From positions 9,252,790 to 9,316,789 of the forward strand of contig NC_052017.1 of NCBI RefSeq assembly GCF_015832195.1: DNA of 64,000 nucleotides. Reading direction: 5' to 3'. Position 1 is the stretch's first letter, and every line of letters starts with the position of its first letter. The position numbers and the translations under genes were made by a program. Origin of the DNA: Motacilla alba alba. Taxonomy: Eukaryota; Chordata; Aves; Passeriformes; Motacillidae. Shown one piece after another: positions 1 to 15,300 of the stretch. The notes beneath the pieces were generated by a model. The model made no database searches. It saw only the letters and a program-made list of their open reading frames with translations, and was not told the origin of the DNA.

Positions 1-880
1 AAAAAAAGAAATACATAATTAAAAAATGGCAAATTGAGGTGGTCCATTACTGTTCTGAAGACAACCAGATTAAGCAAAGTCTGACTGCAAGATGAAAAAT
101 TCAAATGATGCCAAATTACATAATTAAATGGTTTCTAGAAGTGCTTCATATTTGAGAAAATACATCAGCTGGTCTTAAAGTTTTTTGTTCTTTTTTTAAT
201 GAATTTTTCTTTATTTTAAGCTACCTGGATAAAAGATCTCAAAAATGTAAAAAGGCCATACTGAAACACCTTCTAAAAATACACCTTTTCCATCAGAAGT
301 ATTATATCCCTATATAGTATATAAATAATACAAGCATATCAATCAACAGTGGCAGCCACTTCTGGCTTCTTTTTTCTGCTGTCTGAAAACCAAGCCAGTA
401 GGTTTTTTTAATGGAGCGCCCTTCTTAGAAAATGGCTTCTTTGTAATATAATTATCTAGTTAAAAATATGGGGGAGTGCCACAAAATAGGTTCTGATCAC
501 CTTTAACAAGAGGAACTCAATTTGTAATTTAACTGGCCCCCATGTAACTTAATATAACTTGGCAATACATTTTCAATTAACATGTAAGTACATTAAGCTC
601 ATGTAAAATTCAAAGAGCAAGAAACTGAATTAATACATAAATATAGTCCAAGATCTGAGAGACATTCCCACAGCATGCAGAAACAGAGCTTTGTGTGTCA
701 CCTGCTATTGAGCACATATTCAATTCCTTACTATAATTTAGTAAACTAACGGATTTCCCTCATTGCCTGTGTTAGATATCTGCAGAAGGATACAAATTTA
801 TTACAGCCAGTCACACACATGGCTTGTCACTCCCAGCTGCAGGGTGCCACACAACCAGCTCCCAGTTCCAGTGTTGGCTG

Positions 881-928
881 AGGTGACAATGTCACCTAAC
901 TGCAGGAGATCAATGTCCACTGATCTCC
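881..928. repeat. Two adjacent short inverted repeats
   Basis: AGGTGAC-AAT-GTCACCT (881-897) is a perfect 7-bp inverted repeat with a 3-base spacer. GGAGATCA (905-912) and TGATCTCC (921-928) form a second perfect 8-bp inverted repeat with an 8-base spacer. The first resembles paired nuclear-receptor half sites (AGGTGA/TCACCT), but there is no functional evidence. Confidence 0.45.
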
Positions 929-3277
929 CATGACCAGGTGAGTATCACACAAGAGTATTTACACTCAGCTTCCAAAGGGGCAAAGGGATTTGATCACCTG
1001 CAAGCCCTGAGAGTCAAGAGCTGGTTCTATCTGGATCCAGGCACAATCCCAGCTTTTGTGGCTTCACCTGTCTTCACAAGTCCCAGCTGTAAGACTGTAG
1101 GCTTGTGTCCAGTGGCTTCAAAGAAGCCACATCCTCAGGTGGTTTACAAGCCAAACACTTATCAATTACAGCAAATGAAAGAAGAAATGCAATGCCTAAA
1201 TATTGACTGGAAGTAGTGTATTCAAAACACGAGGTGGCAGAGGCTTCTGAGCAGATCCTGGTGCAGCGCCAACCAAGTTTTAATGGAACAGTTCCAGCAA
1301 GAGTTCAGGTTTTTCTCATTGTGAGGGCTGTTTCTACTTTACTTCTCTGTTTCAGAAGCCAGATAATTCTTGTGTTTATGTTGCAGAGAAGCAGATTCTC
1401 TAGAAGACAAGTGGCAGAGCTCACATTTCTTCTGCTTGGACTTAACCCAGAAAATTTGCAGGACTTCTACAGGAGTGGCTACAGGGATTCATGTAACAGT
1501 TTCTTAAGTGTTTCCTGACCTCTGGTGAATGACCACTGCTAATTTACAAAGTACTGTAAAAAAACCAAACTAAAACTAAAAGTCACACCTTAAACTACAA
1601 AGCAGACCTCATCTACTTAAATCAATAAGCCAAGAACTTCACAGAGTCTGACATTCTATTTATTAGTGGTGGTAGGACAAAGGGAAATGTTGTATAAAGA
1701 AGCATTCCTTGAACCACAGCAACAGCATGTGTGATATGTAAAAAAATAATATTTTATAGGCTTTGAAAAAGGGCATGAGAACGTAGTTGAAGGAAGGAAA
1801 ATATTGAAAACAAACAAACTTTGGTTAGTGTTGTGGTAAACACCAATGGAGAGTTATGACGGCAAGTTCTACAGATAATTGCTGCAGTATTTAAGGTTAA
1901 ATCCAGCCACCTTCAAAATACAAAATGATTCAAGCTAGTCTGAAATATCAAACAGCTTTCCACAAAATGCTTCAGTATTTGCACAACAAATTTTCAACAA
2001 ACCCACTTACAAGTAGGTGCAAGTCCCACAATACTGATGTCCATGTACTTAGTATAAAGCCCAATGATTCATACACAAATGTGCTACTAGGTATCTTAAT
2101 TGATGCCCTTTCACTGAAACTAAGAAAAGACTTTGTAATCAGATGTAAACATTCACCAAAATGTTTGTATCTGATTCACCCAAAGCAGTCTTGTGTGCAA
2201 TCCCAAAATAGGGTACTACTCTACTCAGGAATTTCAACATGCTATGAGGAACACTCCTTGCACCATCCTCAAATGTCCTCAGACCTATTCACTTTAAAAA
2301 TCAGCTGGGAACAAGTCAAACATCAAACTCACTGTGTTTTGTCACTAAAGGGAAAATATATTTGTTTTTCCAGCTTTACATAGTTATGTAAAGAATATCA
2401 CCTGCTGCACTGTATACCTGTGTGTGAGGCAGGACAAAAAATAGTAGGAAAAAAATCTAGTTGTATTTATGTTAAATTTTAAAATGCGCTGCAAAAGATA
2501 TTGATAACCTTAGTATAAAAGCCCAGAATCACACAGTCCAAGCCATTCATTCTTACATAGACTATTTATTAATTGTTCCAACCTGCATTCAGTAGAAAAA
2601 GCAGTACTAAAAGCAGACAAATTACTTTATTTACAATATTCTCATCATAGATCTGAAATCATGCCCTCCAGTCCAAATCTGTGATATAAAAGCAAACCTT
2701 TTGAAAGACTACAGAATGCTTAACATCCAAAAATACCACAGTGACTTGCAGTGTACCAGCAATGCCCAAGCCAGTCACATCCCATGCGCATGCTCAGAAA
2801 AAGGCATCAAATTCCTTTTCTGTATCTTGTCAGGGCGGGAATTGCAGCATCCCTCAGTGGGCATAACCAGACAATTAAAACCACAACCCTCATTTTTACA
2901 CAGATGCAGCACAAGTATCATCCTCATTTACCTGAAGACTGTGAGAGCTATGTGCCAGTGTAAATCCCCAGTATGAAGTCACTGGGAGCCAGAGTGCAAC
3001 TGAAAATCCATCCCATGCCCAGAAAAGTTCAGCAAAGCTCTGTATTTTTCTGATTTGAAAAGATATGATCCCCACTACCATCATTCTTGGTGGCAAACTG
3101 GAATGGCCTCTGAGCCAGGCAGGAGTCCAGCTCACTGAGTGTGCTGAGAGCACCAACTGGACCCCAAGGCACAGAGAGGGTATTCTCAGCATCTTTCTTA
3201 AAAGCAGCTCTTGGCTGGTAGGAACTTTGAGGAAGTTACACTTAGGCATACATATATTTTTTAATAAATATATTTTC

Positions 3278-3290
3278 ATATATATATATA
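3278..3290. repeat. AT dinucleotide run
   Basis: An uninterrupted alternating AT stretch of 13 bases inside a wider AT-rich patch (about 3250-3295). Confidence 0.6.
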
Positions 3291-5729
3291 AAGAGAGACT
3301 ACTGACTAGCACTTGTACTCAGGAAATAAGAAATCCATGTTCTTCAATCTAAAGGTGGTTCACTCCCTGATCTGCCATATCACAGGATAGTCCCAGGCCA
3401 TTAGATTTGAAGGGGAGTTGGGACAACTCTCCTTTATGCTGAAGCCATGTCAATGAATAGAAAAGCTGTATAGAGCCAGAAAGGTAGCAGAAGGAAATGT
3501 ATGACTCTGCACCCTAATAGGATATTCAGCTGGAGAGAATGCAATTATAATTTCCAGCTTCTTCCCCCAGGATTGTTAATGTATTGTACATTGAGTAGCT
3601 ATTCAGTGAAAATTTGACATAATCTTGGGAACGGGACTCAATCATAGCATAACCACGAGGGTACAATCCTTTTCCCTTGTCTTCTTTTCCCAGCTCTGAA
3701 AAATCTTGTTTTTTCCTATACAATGGCTTTAGCAAAAGGCAAAGTCTGGCTTTGCTCTGTGCAGTCTGGAGCTTAGCAATTATTGTGCTGCCCCAGGAGT
3801 TAATAAAATCTTAGGCAGTACTTGTGGGTGTTCCTGCTGACACTTTTTAAACTGCTGGCATATCTAATCAATTATGGTTTGAGAGTGGAAGGGTGCAAGG
3901 CAACAGCTCCAGTGCCAGCAAAAGCCTGTCCTCCCTGTTTGCTTGTGGGGCCAGACTCTGTGTCCAAGGTTACGCTGTGGTTTGCTGTTCACTTGCCCAA
4001 CATGACTGGTGCTTGCTCTACCTAATTAGAGTAAGTTTCCTTCGCAGGGGGGAGGTTTTCCATTTCCCTTTCAGACAATCAAAGGAAGGAGACAGGAGTT
4101 CTCCTGGGGAGTGCTGACTGCATTAGGTACTTCATACCTGCCAGATCTTTTGCTTTGCCTGCCAGTACCAGGAACTGGCCATTGTCCAAGACAGCACGGA
4201 TGGGATTCACAAGGTTAAAAACAGGTCTCAACAGCAGACCCAGTCATCCTATCCACTGTGTTTGCAGAGCTGCAGTCAAGGGAACAATTTATCTTCTTTT
4301 ATTGAAAAGATCTAAAGCATGTTAGATCAGCTATCACCTAAAACCTGCCTGTTTTACTCTCAGCTATATGGCAACGTTTGGGCAACCAGCTCAGAGGCTG
4401 ATACCCAAACTGCAAATATCTAAGGTTAAGGCTGGTGAATCCCCCTCCACATGAATCATTCTCTCATCCTTTCTCCTCCTGTCTGCTGACATGAACATAC
4501 TGACCAGAGTCCTTCTTTGGGCCAAAGCAGAAGACAAACCAGTCCCTGAGATACACTGGTTATTTTGTAGCCCTTTGGGTAGATTTCAGCTTTAGTAAGC
4601 ACTGGATCAGGTTCTCTTTCAGTATCTCACTCCCTACTCAGCTCTCACTAATTTAAATCGCAAATTGAAGTAACTCTCATCATCAGAAAGTCCAAGTACT
4701 CATCACAAATTTGCAGTTCAGCCATATACTTAAATCTGTATGGTGTACCCAAAGGGAAAAAAGAGAGCACAGTTCACCCATTAGATCTAATGAAAAATTT
4801 CAAAAGCCCATCACTAGTTTTGCAAAGGAAATTAAACATACTTTTTCAACTGTTATTTCAAACTGGAATGTCAGATTGCAACTTGCCTCTACCATTGATG
4901 TTCTGAAATCACATTCTCATCAGTGGCAGTTTCTTTTCAAAAAAACTATAATTGAATGGACTAGGCTAGGAATGGCTATCACACATAACCCAGACTTTTT
5001 AACATGGTATGAAAGCTGAAATAAACCCATAAGTTACTCTGAGAAAAATTTATGCAGAAAAGATGCATTAAGAAACCTGACTAGAATGTCTCCAAAAGTG
5101 AGGCACTAGACTTGATCAGGAAAAAAAAGAGTTCACTCCAAAGAAAGCAGTGAACAGAGGATTAATTTGGAAAATGACCCCAGACTGAAATCTCCTGGTC
5201 TTTCCCAAACTTCTTCTGCTCAGGATATTTTAATGAAAATCCTCCTCCATCCTCATTATTGTAAAGTGCAGCTCTGCTGTTAATGGGAAGGCTATGATTA
5301 ATGCAACAGCTCTGCTCTAGGAATTGGGTTATTTAGATCAGAGATGGTCAGATCTGATGAGGGCCATGTTAAAAATGACAGTGATGGCTCAAAGCTGTGT
5401 CACTCTCAGTAGTATGCAGCTCAGAAACAGGCCAGAAACAGGGCAGAACATGACTTGTCTTGTTCCAAAATTATATTCCAAATGTCCTTTAGAGCAGTTA
5501 CAGAAATCTTTATTCCTGAATTGCAGTCTGTGTGCTCCTATGCACTGGTAGAGCGAGTGACTCAAACTGCTCCTTTGCTTTGTAAAAATTGAACAGCCAG
5601 AGTTGAGGCCAGAAGAGATGATTTGGCCATTTAACCAAACTGCTCATGCCTCTCAGACTCCAGCTTCAGTCCTCTCTTCTTATCCACTGCCCAAAATTGC
5701 AGAAAATACATATTCAACTCAAATATATT

Positions 5730-5759
5730 AAAAAAACAAACAAACAAACAAAAACAAAC
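5730..5759 (+). repeat. CAAA simple repeat with A-rich flank
   Basis: A-run followed by several CAAA units and AAAAACAAAC. It could be the eroded A-rich tail of an old insertion, but I recognise no element body next to it. Confidence 0.65.
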
Positions 5760-8700
5760 CAATGAGGCTTATTTGAGGACAAATTATAAATAACCTATTT
5801 ACCTATTCTCAGTCTTTGCCCACCAGTTCATATTTAGACTCCTCTTTCTTTGAAGAGCTACTAATGTGTGGTATCTGCTGAGCACTAAAATACTATCACA
5901 TGATAGTCATGCAATATACCCTACATACATTATCACAATATTCTTTTAAAAAATGAACTAAATCTTATGTACTTTGTTTTCTATAGCTTAAAATAATTTC
6001 AGCTTCTCTTGTCTGTCTCCATTCCAATTTTTGACAGCAATTTAAAATGTTGGCATGACAGTTTTATGCAGAATTCTCATCGCAGCCTTATCAATAGACT
6101 GGATGAAAGTTAAATCAAAGCCAAACCCCAAGTCCCCAAGTCACTCTGTTCTCATATCATGACTTATGTTAGCCCTTTTTTTGCCATAATGCCAGAGGAA
6201 AACCTGTATCAAGCTTTTTGCAACCTGAATCCATTACCAAGGACCTGCCTGGGAGATTGTCCTCACCTGCTCTGCAGTGTGTCCCTTCTCCTTTGAGAAG
6301 CACCTCTTTCCATTTGGGTGCTTCCAAGCACAAAAACAGCCATGCCCTCATCAAAACCCATTCTGACCATTACCTAGGTCATTCACAATTAATTGATTTT
6401 AGGAAAATAATTAAATAATTCTTTCTAATCATTTCCTAAAGAGAATAAAGCTGAATCCTGCTTTAAAATCCAGTTCTTGACTACTTTGACATTGGCCAAC
6501 TCTAGCTCAGAACAAGGCCAAACCAACCAAGTCATATTCCTACTGTTTTTTTCCCTAGCTCCTACTTGAAAATATTTTTGTGGTGTAATTTAAAAAACAG
6601 ATACCTACCTGTTAAATAAGCTTATACCACGGCTAGATTTCTTTCCCCAATAGTTATACTGGATTCATGTCCCTAAAGCTCATTGGGAATTTTTATTCCC
6701 TTAATAACAACAACAGTGACATTACAGGTGAGTTTTCTTTACTTCACAAGGGATATTGGAAGGCAAGAGAGAGCTCAGAATATAAAAAGATAATTACATT
6801 CTGCATAACTAATTTACATTCATTAATAGATTTAAATAATATAATTGATATTTTAAATTAATTAACATATAAAGTATTAAAAAGTATTAAATAAGCAGAA
6901 TTTAAGAAAAATCAACAAAAGCTTCATAGACCCACATTCTGGCTTAAACAACTGTATTCTCAAAGTATAATAGATTATTACTGCTTAGCTTTGTACTTTC
7001 CACAGCCTCAGAATGCCTGCCTGCCTCTTTTTGTTTCCTATGTCCATTGGAAGAAGGAAGCTCCTTTCCCCTCTGCCTGTGCTGTATTTACTGCATGACT
7101 GGAGCTGTACAAACAGTGAAAACACAGAAGTGTTCAAGATGTGAATATGTTGATTATTTATTTATATAAATGTACCATACCCTCAAATTCACATGTTCAC
7201 AATTGCTGTGAACATTTATTGATTTTTAAAAAAAAAAAAAAGACAAAAACCCCAAAAATCCCCAAGTCCAGTTCTGTGTTCACTACAGTCTCTGTTGCAA
7301 TTACAGATCTAGTTAGCTTCCTAATTTGCTTTCTGAGAGCTTAAACTACTGCTTAAACTTAAATTTAGGTGCCAATTTCATTGCAGATGCTCAGCTTGCT
7401 GCTTGGTTAAAGGATTTGCAGTTACATTCCGTAGATTTGTTCTTAACTGTCAGCTCTATTATCAATAAAGCAGAACTAAATTCTGGCTCAGAGTCATCCC
7501 TGCCTTCTTGAGTTATGCATGAACCTGAGCATTTTGTCTGTTTGGGAAGAAAAGCAGCTGCAAGATGGGAACTTAATTTGTTTAATATTAAAGAAAAAAT
7601 TAAGAAGTTAAGGAGATTTTTTTTTTAATTTGAGCTTCTATACCTTAGTAAAAAATTCTTCATTTTTATATAAACTATATGTATTTATACATGTATTTGT
7701 TGGGGGATTTTCAGGTGTTCAGGGCTTTTTTTTGCTTGCAGCACCTGGTCATTCAATATGCAAACCTTGCTAAATTTAATTATGATACTGTACACCTGCA
7801 CTTCTTTCTGCTGCCAGAAGATATCCCTCCCTGAAAATAAAAATAATAAACTAAAGGAGAGAAAAAGCTGACCCTGCACTCCAGAAGGTTTGTGCTTTGG
7901 CATGGTGGCCTTTTGCATTACCAGCAAGATTTATTTAATTTATTAAATTATTACAGGTTTAACTTCAGAAAAATTCAAGTAATTCCAAAGAAGACTAATG
8001 ATAACCACCTTGCAAACACTTGTAAAGATTTAATTTTTGGCACTATAATGAAGCAATCCAGAGCCTATCAAACATATCAGGAATTACAGGCATTGCACAG
8101 TTGGCACTTCCCACACTGGATTTTGGGTTTTTCATTACATCATTGTACTGGGGCTTAACAACCTTTAACATTAAGACTACTGGTTTATAGAAAAGTGATC
8201 TGATGAGTCCTGTCCAGCCTTTAGGGGATGGAAACAATCTACCCTATATATGATATGCAACAATCCCAGCTAGAGTTCTGGGTAGCAGTGAGATCAGCAA
8301 ATGCCTGCACAGAGACTGATTTATCTTTTCATTCCCACAATGAGGCACCCAGCTGAACCCAACCTTAAGTAGCCTGAATCCTCTCTGAAAAGCTTTCACT
8401 AAACTTTCTTCAAAATTCAAATGAAACCATAAAATTTAGTTTAAAAGTACATATTTACCTATTCAAATACTACTGAAATTTTGTTGAAGCTTGGCCAAAG
8501 TTTCAGACCTATTTCATTGCCCAATCTCTGATCCACAGGAGTTCCAGTTATGCACTAGACTCACACCTGTACAAGCCTTATTCACTGCAAGATAAAAGTA
8601 GCCAGCTAAGTAGCTGCATCCTCCTACACCACACACCTTACAGTGAGTCAGGCCCACCAAAATGGTTATGTAATTTAATTACACCCTTGGATAATCTCTT

Positions 8701-9303
8701 TAGAAGCAGGTTGTACTTTTAGAGATGGGAAGCCACATAAAGCTCTCAGAGAAGTGCCATGAGTCCAACACACATTGCACAGCACACATTGATTCTGTCT
8801 CCTGCTAGGACCAAATAGACCTGTGAAGTGAAGAATTTCAAAAGAATTTCAGTTATCATCCATTTTGCATACCTAACTCCAAATTTAAACAACAACAAAA
8901 AAAATCTATTTCTAGCAAATAATAAACCTCCACATATTCTCAGAGCAGAGAAAGTTAACACAGTATCTTGTTTGTAAACAAAAAAAGCTCAACTCTTGCA
9001 TAGAAGTTCTAGTTTATTTTTATGTGGCCTGTTTCTATTTTAGAAAAAGGCTCCTCTTTTGGAGAATCACTTGATTTTTTAATAGTACAACTATTTATTC
9101 CCTAATAATATCACTAAAAGGATTCATTTACTCTGTGAAGAATGCAGTACAGCCAAAATATGTTATTATTACATATTATTACAGACAATGGTGAGCTTTT
9201 CCATGTTTCCAACTGTGTTTTAGGTTGCTGACTCAAACACATTCAATAAAAGATAGTAAAGACTTGATTTATTGCTCTAGTCTCTCTTAATTACCTCCTC
9301 TGG

Positions 9304-9333
9304 AAAAAAAAAAAAAAAACAAAACAAAAAAAC
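9304..9333 (+). repeat. A-rich tract
   Basis: About 16 A residues, then CAAAACAAAAAAAC. No retroposon body is recognisable on either side. Confidence 0.6.
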
Positions 9334-12300
9334 AGAATTAATTTTATTTTGACCTTCTATTCATTTATACTGTTTAGCTTTTAATGTGGAAAAATTGAGC
9401 ATTTCAAACCCCACACTTCCCATAGCAGCACATGAACCACAATGCAGAGGACAAGTTCATTAAACTCCATTATGTCAAATGAGGTTGCAGAACAGAAGGA
9501 GCAGAGGCCATGGCTCAGACCTGGGCAGTAAGAGCCAAACTGAAATGCCCATAAAGCATGGAAAAATAATTCTAGTTCTGGAGATGAGCTAATAAGATGC
9601 TCAGCCTCACAGGTAAGGGAAAACTGCAGGTAGCACACACAGGGTTTGTCCCCTGATCCCCAAACAGCTTTTGAGGGTGCCTGTCACCCTCCCTCACGGA
9701 ACTATGCAGGCATGGTCCTTATCCAGGCAAACTTACTGAATCCCAAAGGGCCCTGAAACCAGAGAAGAAAGGTCTGACCCAAGGAGACCCCAAGTGCTCA
9801 TGGTTGGGGAGGAAGAGACAGGAATCACCCCAGATGTGAACTGCACCCTAAAATTCACCTGTGAGGAGAGTGGCTTATGGCAAGTACAACAAAGGCACCA
9901 TGCAGCTGCACAGGATCCAGTTTCAAGCCCTGTATGGTCACCTTCATTTTGCTAGAAAACAAATTATAACAAAAGTTTTTGTGTGCTGCTGATATAATTT
10001 GGTGTGCTTACTTTGCAAAGGTAAATAGTAAATTTAAATGACAGCCTGAAATTAGTGAATGTAGCACTTCTACTACTTCTACTTCAGCACTTCTGAATGT
10101 AGAAGTATTTACAGAATTCTGGCAAAGTGCTTAATTTTGTAAAAATTTCCTTCACAGAAGACTTTCTCCCTCAGACTGCACCGTGCATGGTTTCCTCAGC
10201 TCAATTTTGGTGCCATTTACAAAGTAAAATGGACAAGGAGTTAATAATTTACATGCTTATGTTGAAATCATTACTCTAGCCTTCCTGTTGAGAAAAAAAG
10301 CTCAAAACAAAACAAATTAACACCTGAATTTGTCACAAAAATAGCTGAATGTCTGGCACAACTGATTCTCATTTTAAATTAAAATGAATGGTTTCTGATG
10401 GATTGATCCAAGATATTTTTCTTCATTTAAGGTATTTACCAAACTTCATAAAGATATATTATACATGCCAGAAGTACAGCTCACCTCCTCACTTCTGCTC
10501 TACAGTTTTCTTCTTCATATGCAATACAATAATCCCATGCATGAGAACTTGGAAGGTGGAAATGCCCCAGGAGGCATTTACATTTACTTCAAGTGTCTTA
10601 CTGACAGAGCAAGCATTGCAAATAAAAGCATTTACTATAGAGAAGGTAATATGACTGCTGCTGCTCTTCAAAGTATCTCTCAGAAACACAAAATTGCACC
10701 TAAATATTCTACATGCTATGTCAAACCCTGAAAAAAAATTAAAACTTACGTATGTTATACTCCTTAAGCCAGTCCTTTGTACCTATGTGTTATGAAACAG
10801 TATTTTTATCCCCTACAACTATTTCCTCATTCACAGTTTTTCCCCCATTCATCTCGCTGTAGCTGTAGAGGGTGGGAACTGATTTCTTGCTGAGTAAAAC
10901 TTTTGTGTAGTATTTCCTTGTGGATGGCCACTATAGGATCTAAGATAGAGTGCAAGATACAGCCATAAATGAACATATATTAGCAGGGGTTGCAATACCA
11001 ATAGCCTTGGCAGCAAATATTCTCCTGTGTGGTTTGAGTTGGGTCACTAATGGTTGTTACACACTCCATTTCTGCTGATCTATATGACACATACTGGTAT
11101 AACTTTGCACTGACACACACCTGTACAAGTTTTTGAGAAACACATCTGCAATTGCAGAACACAACCGCAGCTGTAGAAACCTGTCCCGTGTCACACTTGT
11201 GCTCATATAGATTAAACTACTAATTTTTATATTCTGTTTGTGCTCTCCTACCACCTGACTGCTAGTTAGAGAGTGGCATTTTGATCTCTAGCATTTCACA
11301 CTGCCAACAAAAAACACCAACTTGAATCCCCAGCTCAAAACCTGAAAACCCACTTACCACATCAAGGCATCAAGAAGAACAAAGCTTCCCCACTCACACC
11401 CCTGGCTTTCCCAAACACAGCTAAATAAAGACAAAAAGGAAAGCAGTGGTAAAAAAGGACAAGCCCAAAATGACCCTTCTGAATCCACCCTTCCTTTGGC
11501 ACTTGAGGCTGATGGGGTGTTAACGAACAGCCTCCTCACACCAGTCCAAATCAGTCAGAGCTCACTGTCAGTTTTCCAACTCTTTTGGCAAGGCAGCTCC
11601 TTGCCTGCAAGCCAGCGCCTTCTGCAGGATTTGCTGCTCCTGAGGAAAGGTGCTGCAGATCCACGATGCCTGGGCTGCTCTCCAGTCAGCTCATCCAGAG
11701 ATGCTCGCTGTGAGCTCATCGTGCCCAAGCCTCTCAGCCTGAGGTTTACTTTTCAGTCTCGCTGCCTTTCTCTGGCACAGATACAAAATGTTTTCCATAC
11801 CATCTGCTCATCTATGATATAAGCAGGGTCAGCAAAATGTTACATCAAAGTAATTTACACCTATTGGTGCTGAATTCTCAATAAGTAACACATCAGTACT
11901 AAGATGAAGCTATCTACAGCCTTCCTAAGGTGGACAAGCCTTTCTGAGAGGCTCCCCTTGCTGCACACAATAAAAAGATTTACCAGGTACCATTTGCTCC
12001 AGCTACCTTTGAGCACTTAAAGGCCAGTTACACTGCTCTTGTGCTGTGACAATCTTAAGAACTCAGCAGCCTTCTAGTAAGTTGTTTTTCTATTAAAAAC
12101 AAAATCAAAACCCAAACAAATGTAGAAAAAAACCCTACCCTCTCCCCCTAAACGACAGAAGTCATCAAGTCTGTCTTAAATAACTGAACCAAAGTGGGTT
12201 GTGGGGAGAAGTGGCTGCTTTGTTGTGTTTTTAAAACTTGAGTCTCAAAACTCCCTTTCCTTGTGCACTTTCAGGATTTACCAAAATGGCCCAGACTACA

Positions 12301-15300
12301 AATTCTGCCGTGGAATCAGCCCTACCCATGACACCCATCAATGACATTCACAGGGCACATTTGGGTCCTGAGCTGTGGCTCCTGTGTTCTCCAGTCTTGC
12401 ACTTGCTTCTTGAGGGACGCCTGCCTCAGCAGGGTGCAAGAGGGGGAGGCTGCTGAGGAGCCAAGAGACAGAGCTGCATTAATGCAGAAAGGAAAAGGTC
12501 AGTGCTCAAGGAGGGACTAATGAAAGGGAACAGGAGGACAGAACAGTTCATTCTGGGGGAGAACATACTGTTTGCTATTTTAAATTTTATGTGAAGAATT
12601 TTCTCTTCAAATAAATTATTGGAGTCTTTTTCAAAGACAACAGTATTGCTACACAAATTCCTTTTCAGTAAAATTAGTCCTCTTATAATGCAAAACTATG
12701 AAATAAAACCCCACTAAATAATAATTATAATGTAAAACATCACATTTTGCTGAAGCATTTATTTCCCCTCTACTACTACCCAGAAAAATATTAAAAACTG
12801 TAAAATTATTGATGAATTTCAGCAGTCTTCTGCCTATTCCCTAGCTTTATTTGCACTATTTCTCATATAAAATAGCAAATAAAACATACACTTTTGATCA
12901 TATAAGGCTTTATTCTGCCTATTACTGCCTAAGGATGAGTAGCTACTTAAAATACAGTTTGCATATATTTGTAACACCTTGAAAAGAAAAATGCTGACAG
13001 ACCCTTAACAACAACAGGCCCCCTGAACACCTCTCATATAAATTCATCTGTTTAATAAGAACGTCCTCTAATAAGCAGGTCAGAGAACTGCAAAGCAAAC
13101 AGGGCAGCTCTGCTGCTGCTCCCCAGACAATCCTCTCATCTCATACAAGATAACCATTATACTATATAGACAATAATTAGAAAATAAGTCCTTTTAGATG
13201 TACATTTTCTGGATGCTGAACACTGATGTATTTTCTCCTTTAGAAATCAATTAGTTGGTTAAAGCCATACTCTTGGAGGTGAGCACTGCATCTCCATGGA
13301 CTCTCTGAAAACAGGTCCTTAATTCTGCATCTGTGATGATTACAGCAGAATAAACTTATGTGTGTATGGGAGAGGCAAAGAAAGGTCAGAACTGTCCCCC
13401 AAAAGGTACAGAAATATTGACTGACTATCAACAAGGTAAAGTTATGGTCCAAATTATACTCCCAAAGTACCTTCAGCAAAAGTCTATTTATGGTTTTCTA
13501 TTTATGGTTTAGTTAGGTGTTGGAAAAAAAACCACAAGAAGTACCCCCTCTGCTCTGTTCTTAACACAGCTACAACAACCTCGTGCTGTGGGCACATCTC
13601 CAGCCACAGGAGGACTTCCCAAAGCCCCATCACCAGCCTGGCAGGATCACTTGCAGCCAGGAGATGCCTCCAGCAGCAGCACAGCATCAGGCACAATCCA
13701 GAGGAGCTTCACTAGCCAGTTCCAGGCCTCCATGACCCCCAAGACAAATTCTGGCCCACCTGGCAATCATATTCCTGTACCCAGAGATGGGCTGCACATC
13801 TGGGTCTTTGCTGGGTCAGAAGAGGGAAAGGACACTTCCCACAGCAAAAATGGGATTTGTGCTCCTGCTCGTGGATTTTCTGATCATCTGGATCATCATG
13901 GGTTATGGAGCTGTGTGAAGGGCAGAACACACTCTTTAAGCTGGGTTTAAATCCCAGTATCACCTTAGCTCTGTGCTCAGGGGTTTCTGAGGTCAGCACA
14001 CAGGACTTCACCACAACAGACCTCTGGCTGACCACTTCAGATTGGCACAAAGGTCACAGGCAAGCTACTTATGGACATATTAACCTCTGGTCAAGCAGAA
14101 GACACAACCCAGCTTAATAATCAATCCTAGTGCCCTTTTTTTCAATGAAAAGCCAAGTCTGGAAGCTTGGGGCACTCCTGGGATAAAAGCAAGAGGCACA
14201 CACCAATGGCCAGACAGGTTTTCACAAGGTGTGTCAAGCCCAACAGGCAACCCTCTTCATCCTAATGCCACTGGACTGCACAGCCCATACAGGACATGAG
14301 CCTTGCAAGGTACAAGGTAAAAAGGTGACCCCACATCCTGCCTGCCAGCATCAGTCACAGACACTGAGATGGACAATCCAGCCACAACAGTCAGGGAACA
14401 GAAAAGCACAAGTGCTACTTTCACATTAGCAGTATTTCTGACCAGAGAGGGGGAAAACTAAAAGGCAGAGACTCATGAGAACAGCCAGGCTGCCTGCTTT
14501 TGCTCATGAAGATGCCAGGATGAGGAAGGAGTTTGGAGAGAGCAGCCAGGAGTCTCAAACAAAGCTTAGGATTTAGAAGGGGTATCCTGGCCACAATAGC
14601 ACAAATAAGGTGGATTTGAAAGAATTGTATCTGCTGAGGCCATGCCCAAGACCACAATATCTTGCCCAGGTAACAACTAGTTCTAAATATGTAAGTTTTT
14701 AAAACCTGTAGTAACTATATCACAGACATGGATAACAAAAACATAACAGTAACTTCTCTTTTGTGTAGTCAGAGAACATCTCAATGCCAACTTCCTTTGA
14801 CTTTTTGCACATCACATTTGTCCGTGTTTATTTTGCTTACAAGTACACATAAACATTATTGTAATACTGATAGCATGACACACACCAAAAAATAATAAAA
14901 ATCACATTTCAACAAGCTATTTCTAAGACATCAAAAAATTTACAATTTTTTCCTGATGTACCAGTGACCTTACACCCTACAAAGAGAACCCAAATACTTT
15001 TGAACAAATAAAGTATCAGCCACTGCTCCCCCTTGCAGCTGATGCTGAATCATTCTGATCAGCAAAGATTTGCAGAGTTGCAGGCGTCCACACAAATACT
15101 GTAAACCTTTGCCATCTTGAATTGCCTTTCTAAGTATTGGTGATTTTGTTCTTTCTTATCTGCCAGCTCTATCAAGTTATCTGAATATTCTGCAGCTATG
15201 AAATTCTTTGCTATCTATACTGCCTATTACCAAAACCACACCTGACTCCATCAGATTTCCACAGTCCATTATGTCATAACTCCTTGCTATTGCACACCAA

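Noticed and set aside
1925..2383. 152-codon plus-strand open frame
   Set aside because: No domain, no splice context, composition like the surrounding intron; a chance frame.
13588..13950. 120-codon frame in a GC-richer patch
   Set aside because: Pro/Ser-rich low complexity, overlapped by antisense frames of similar length, and no homology that I recognise.
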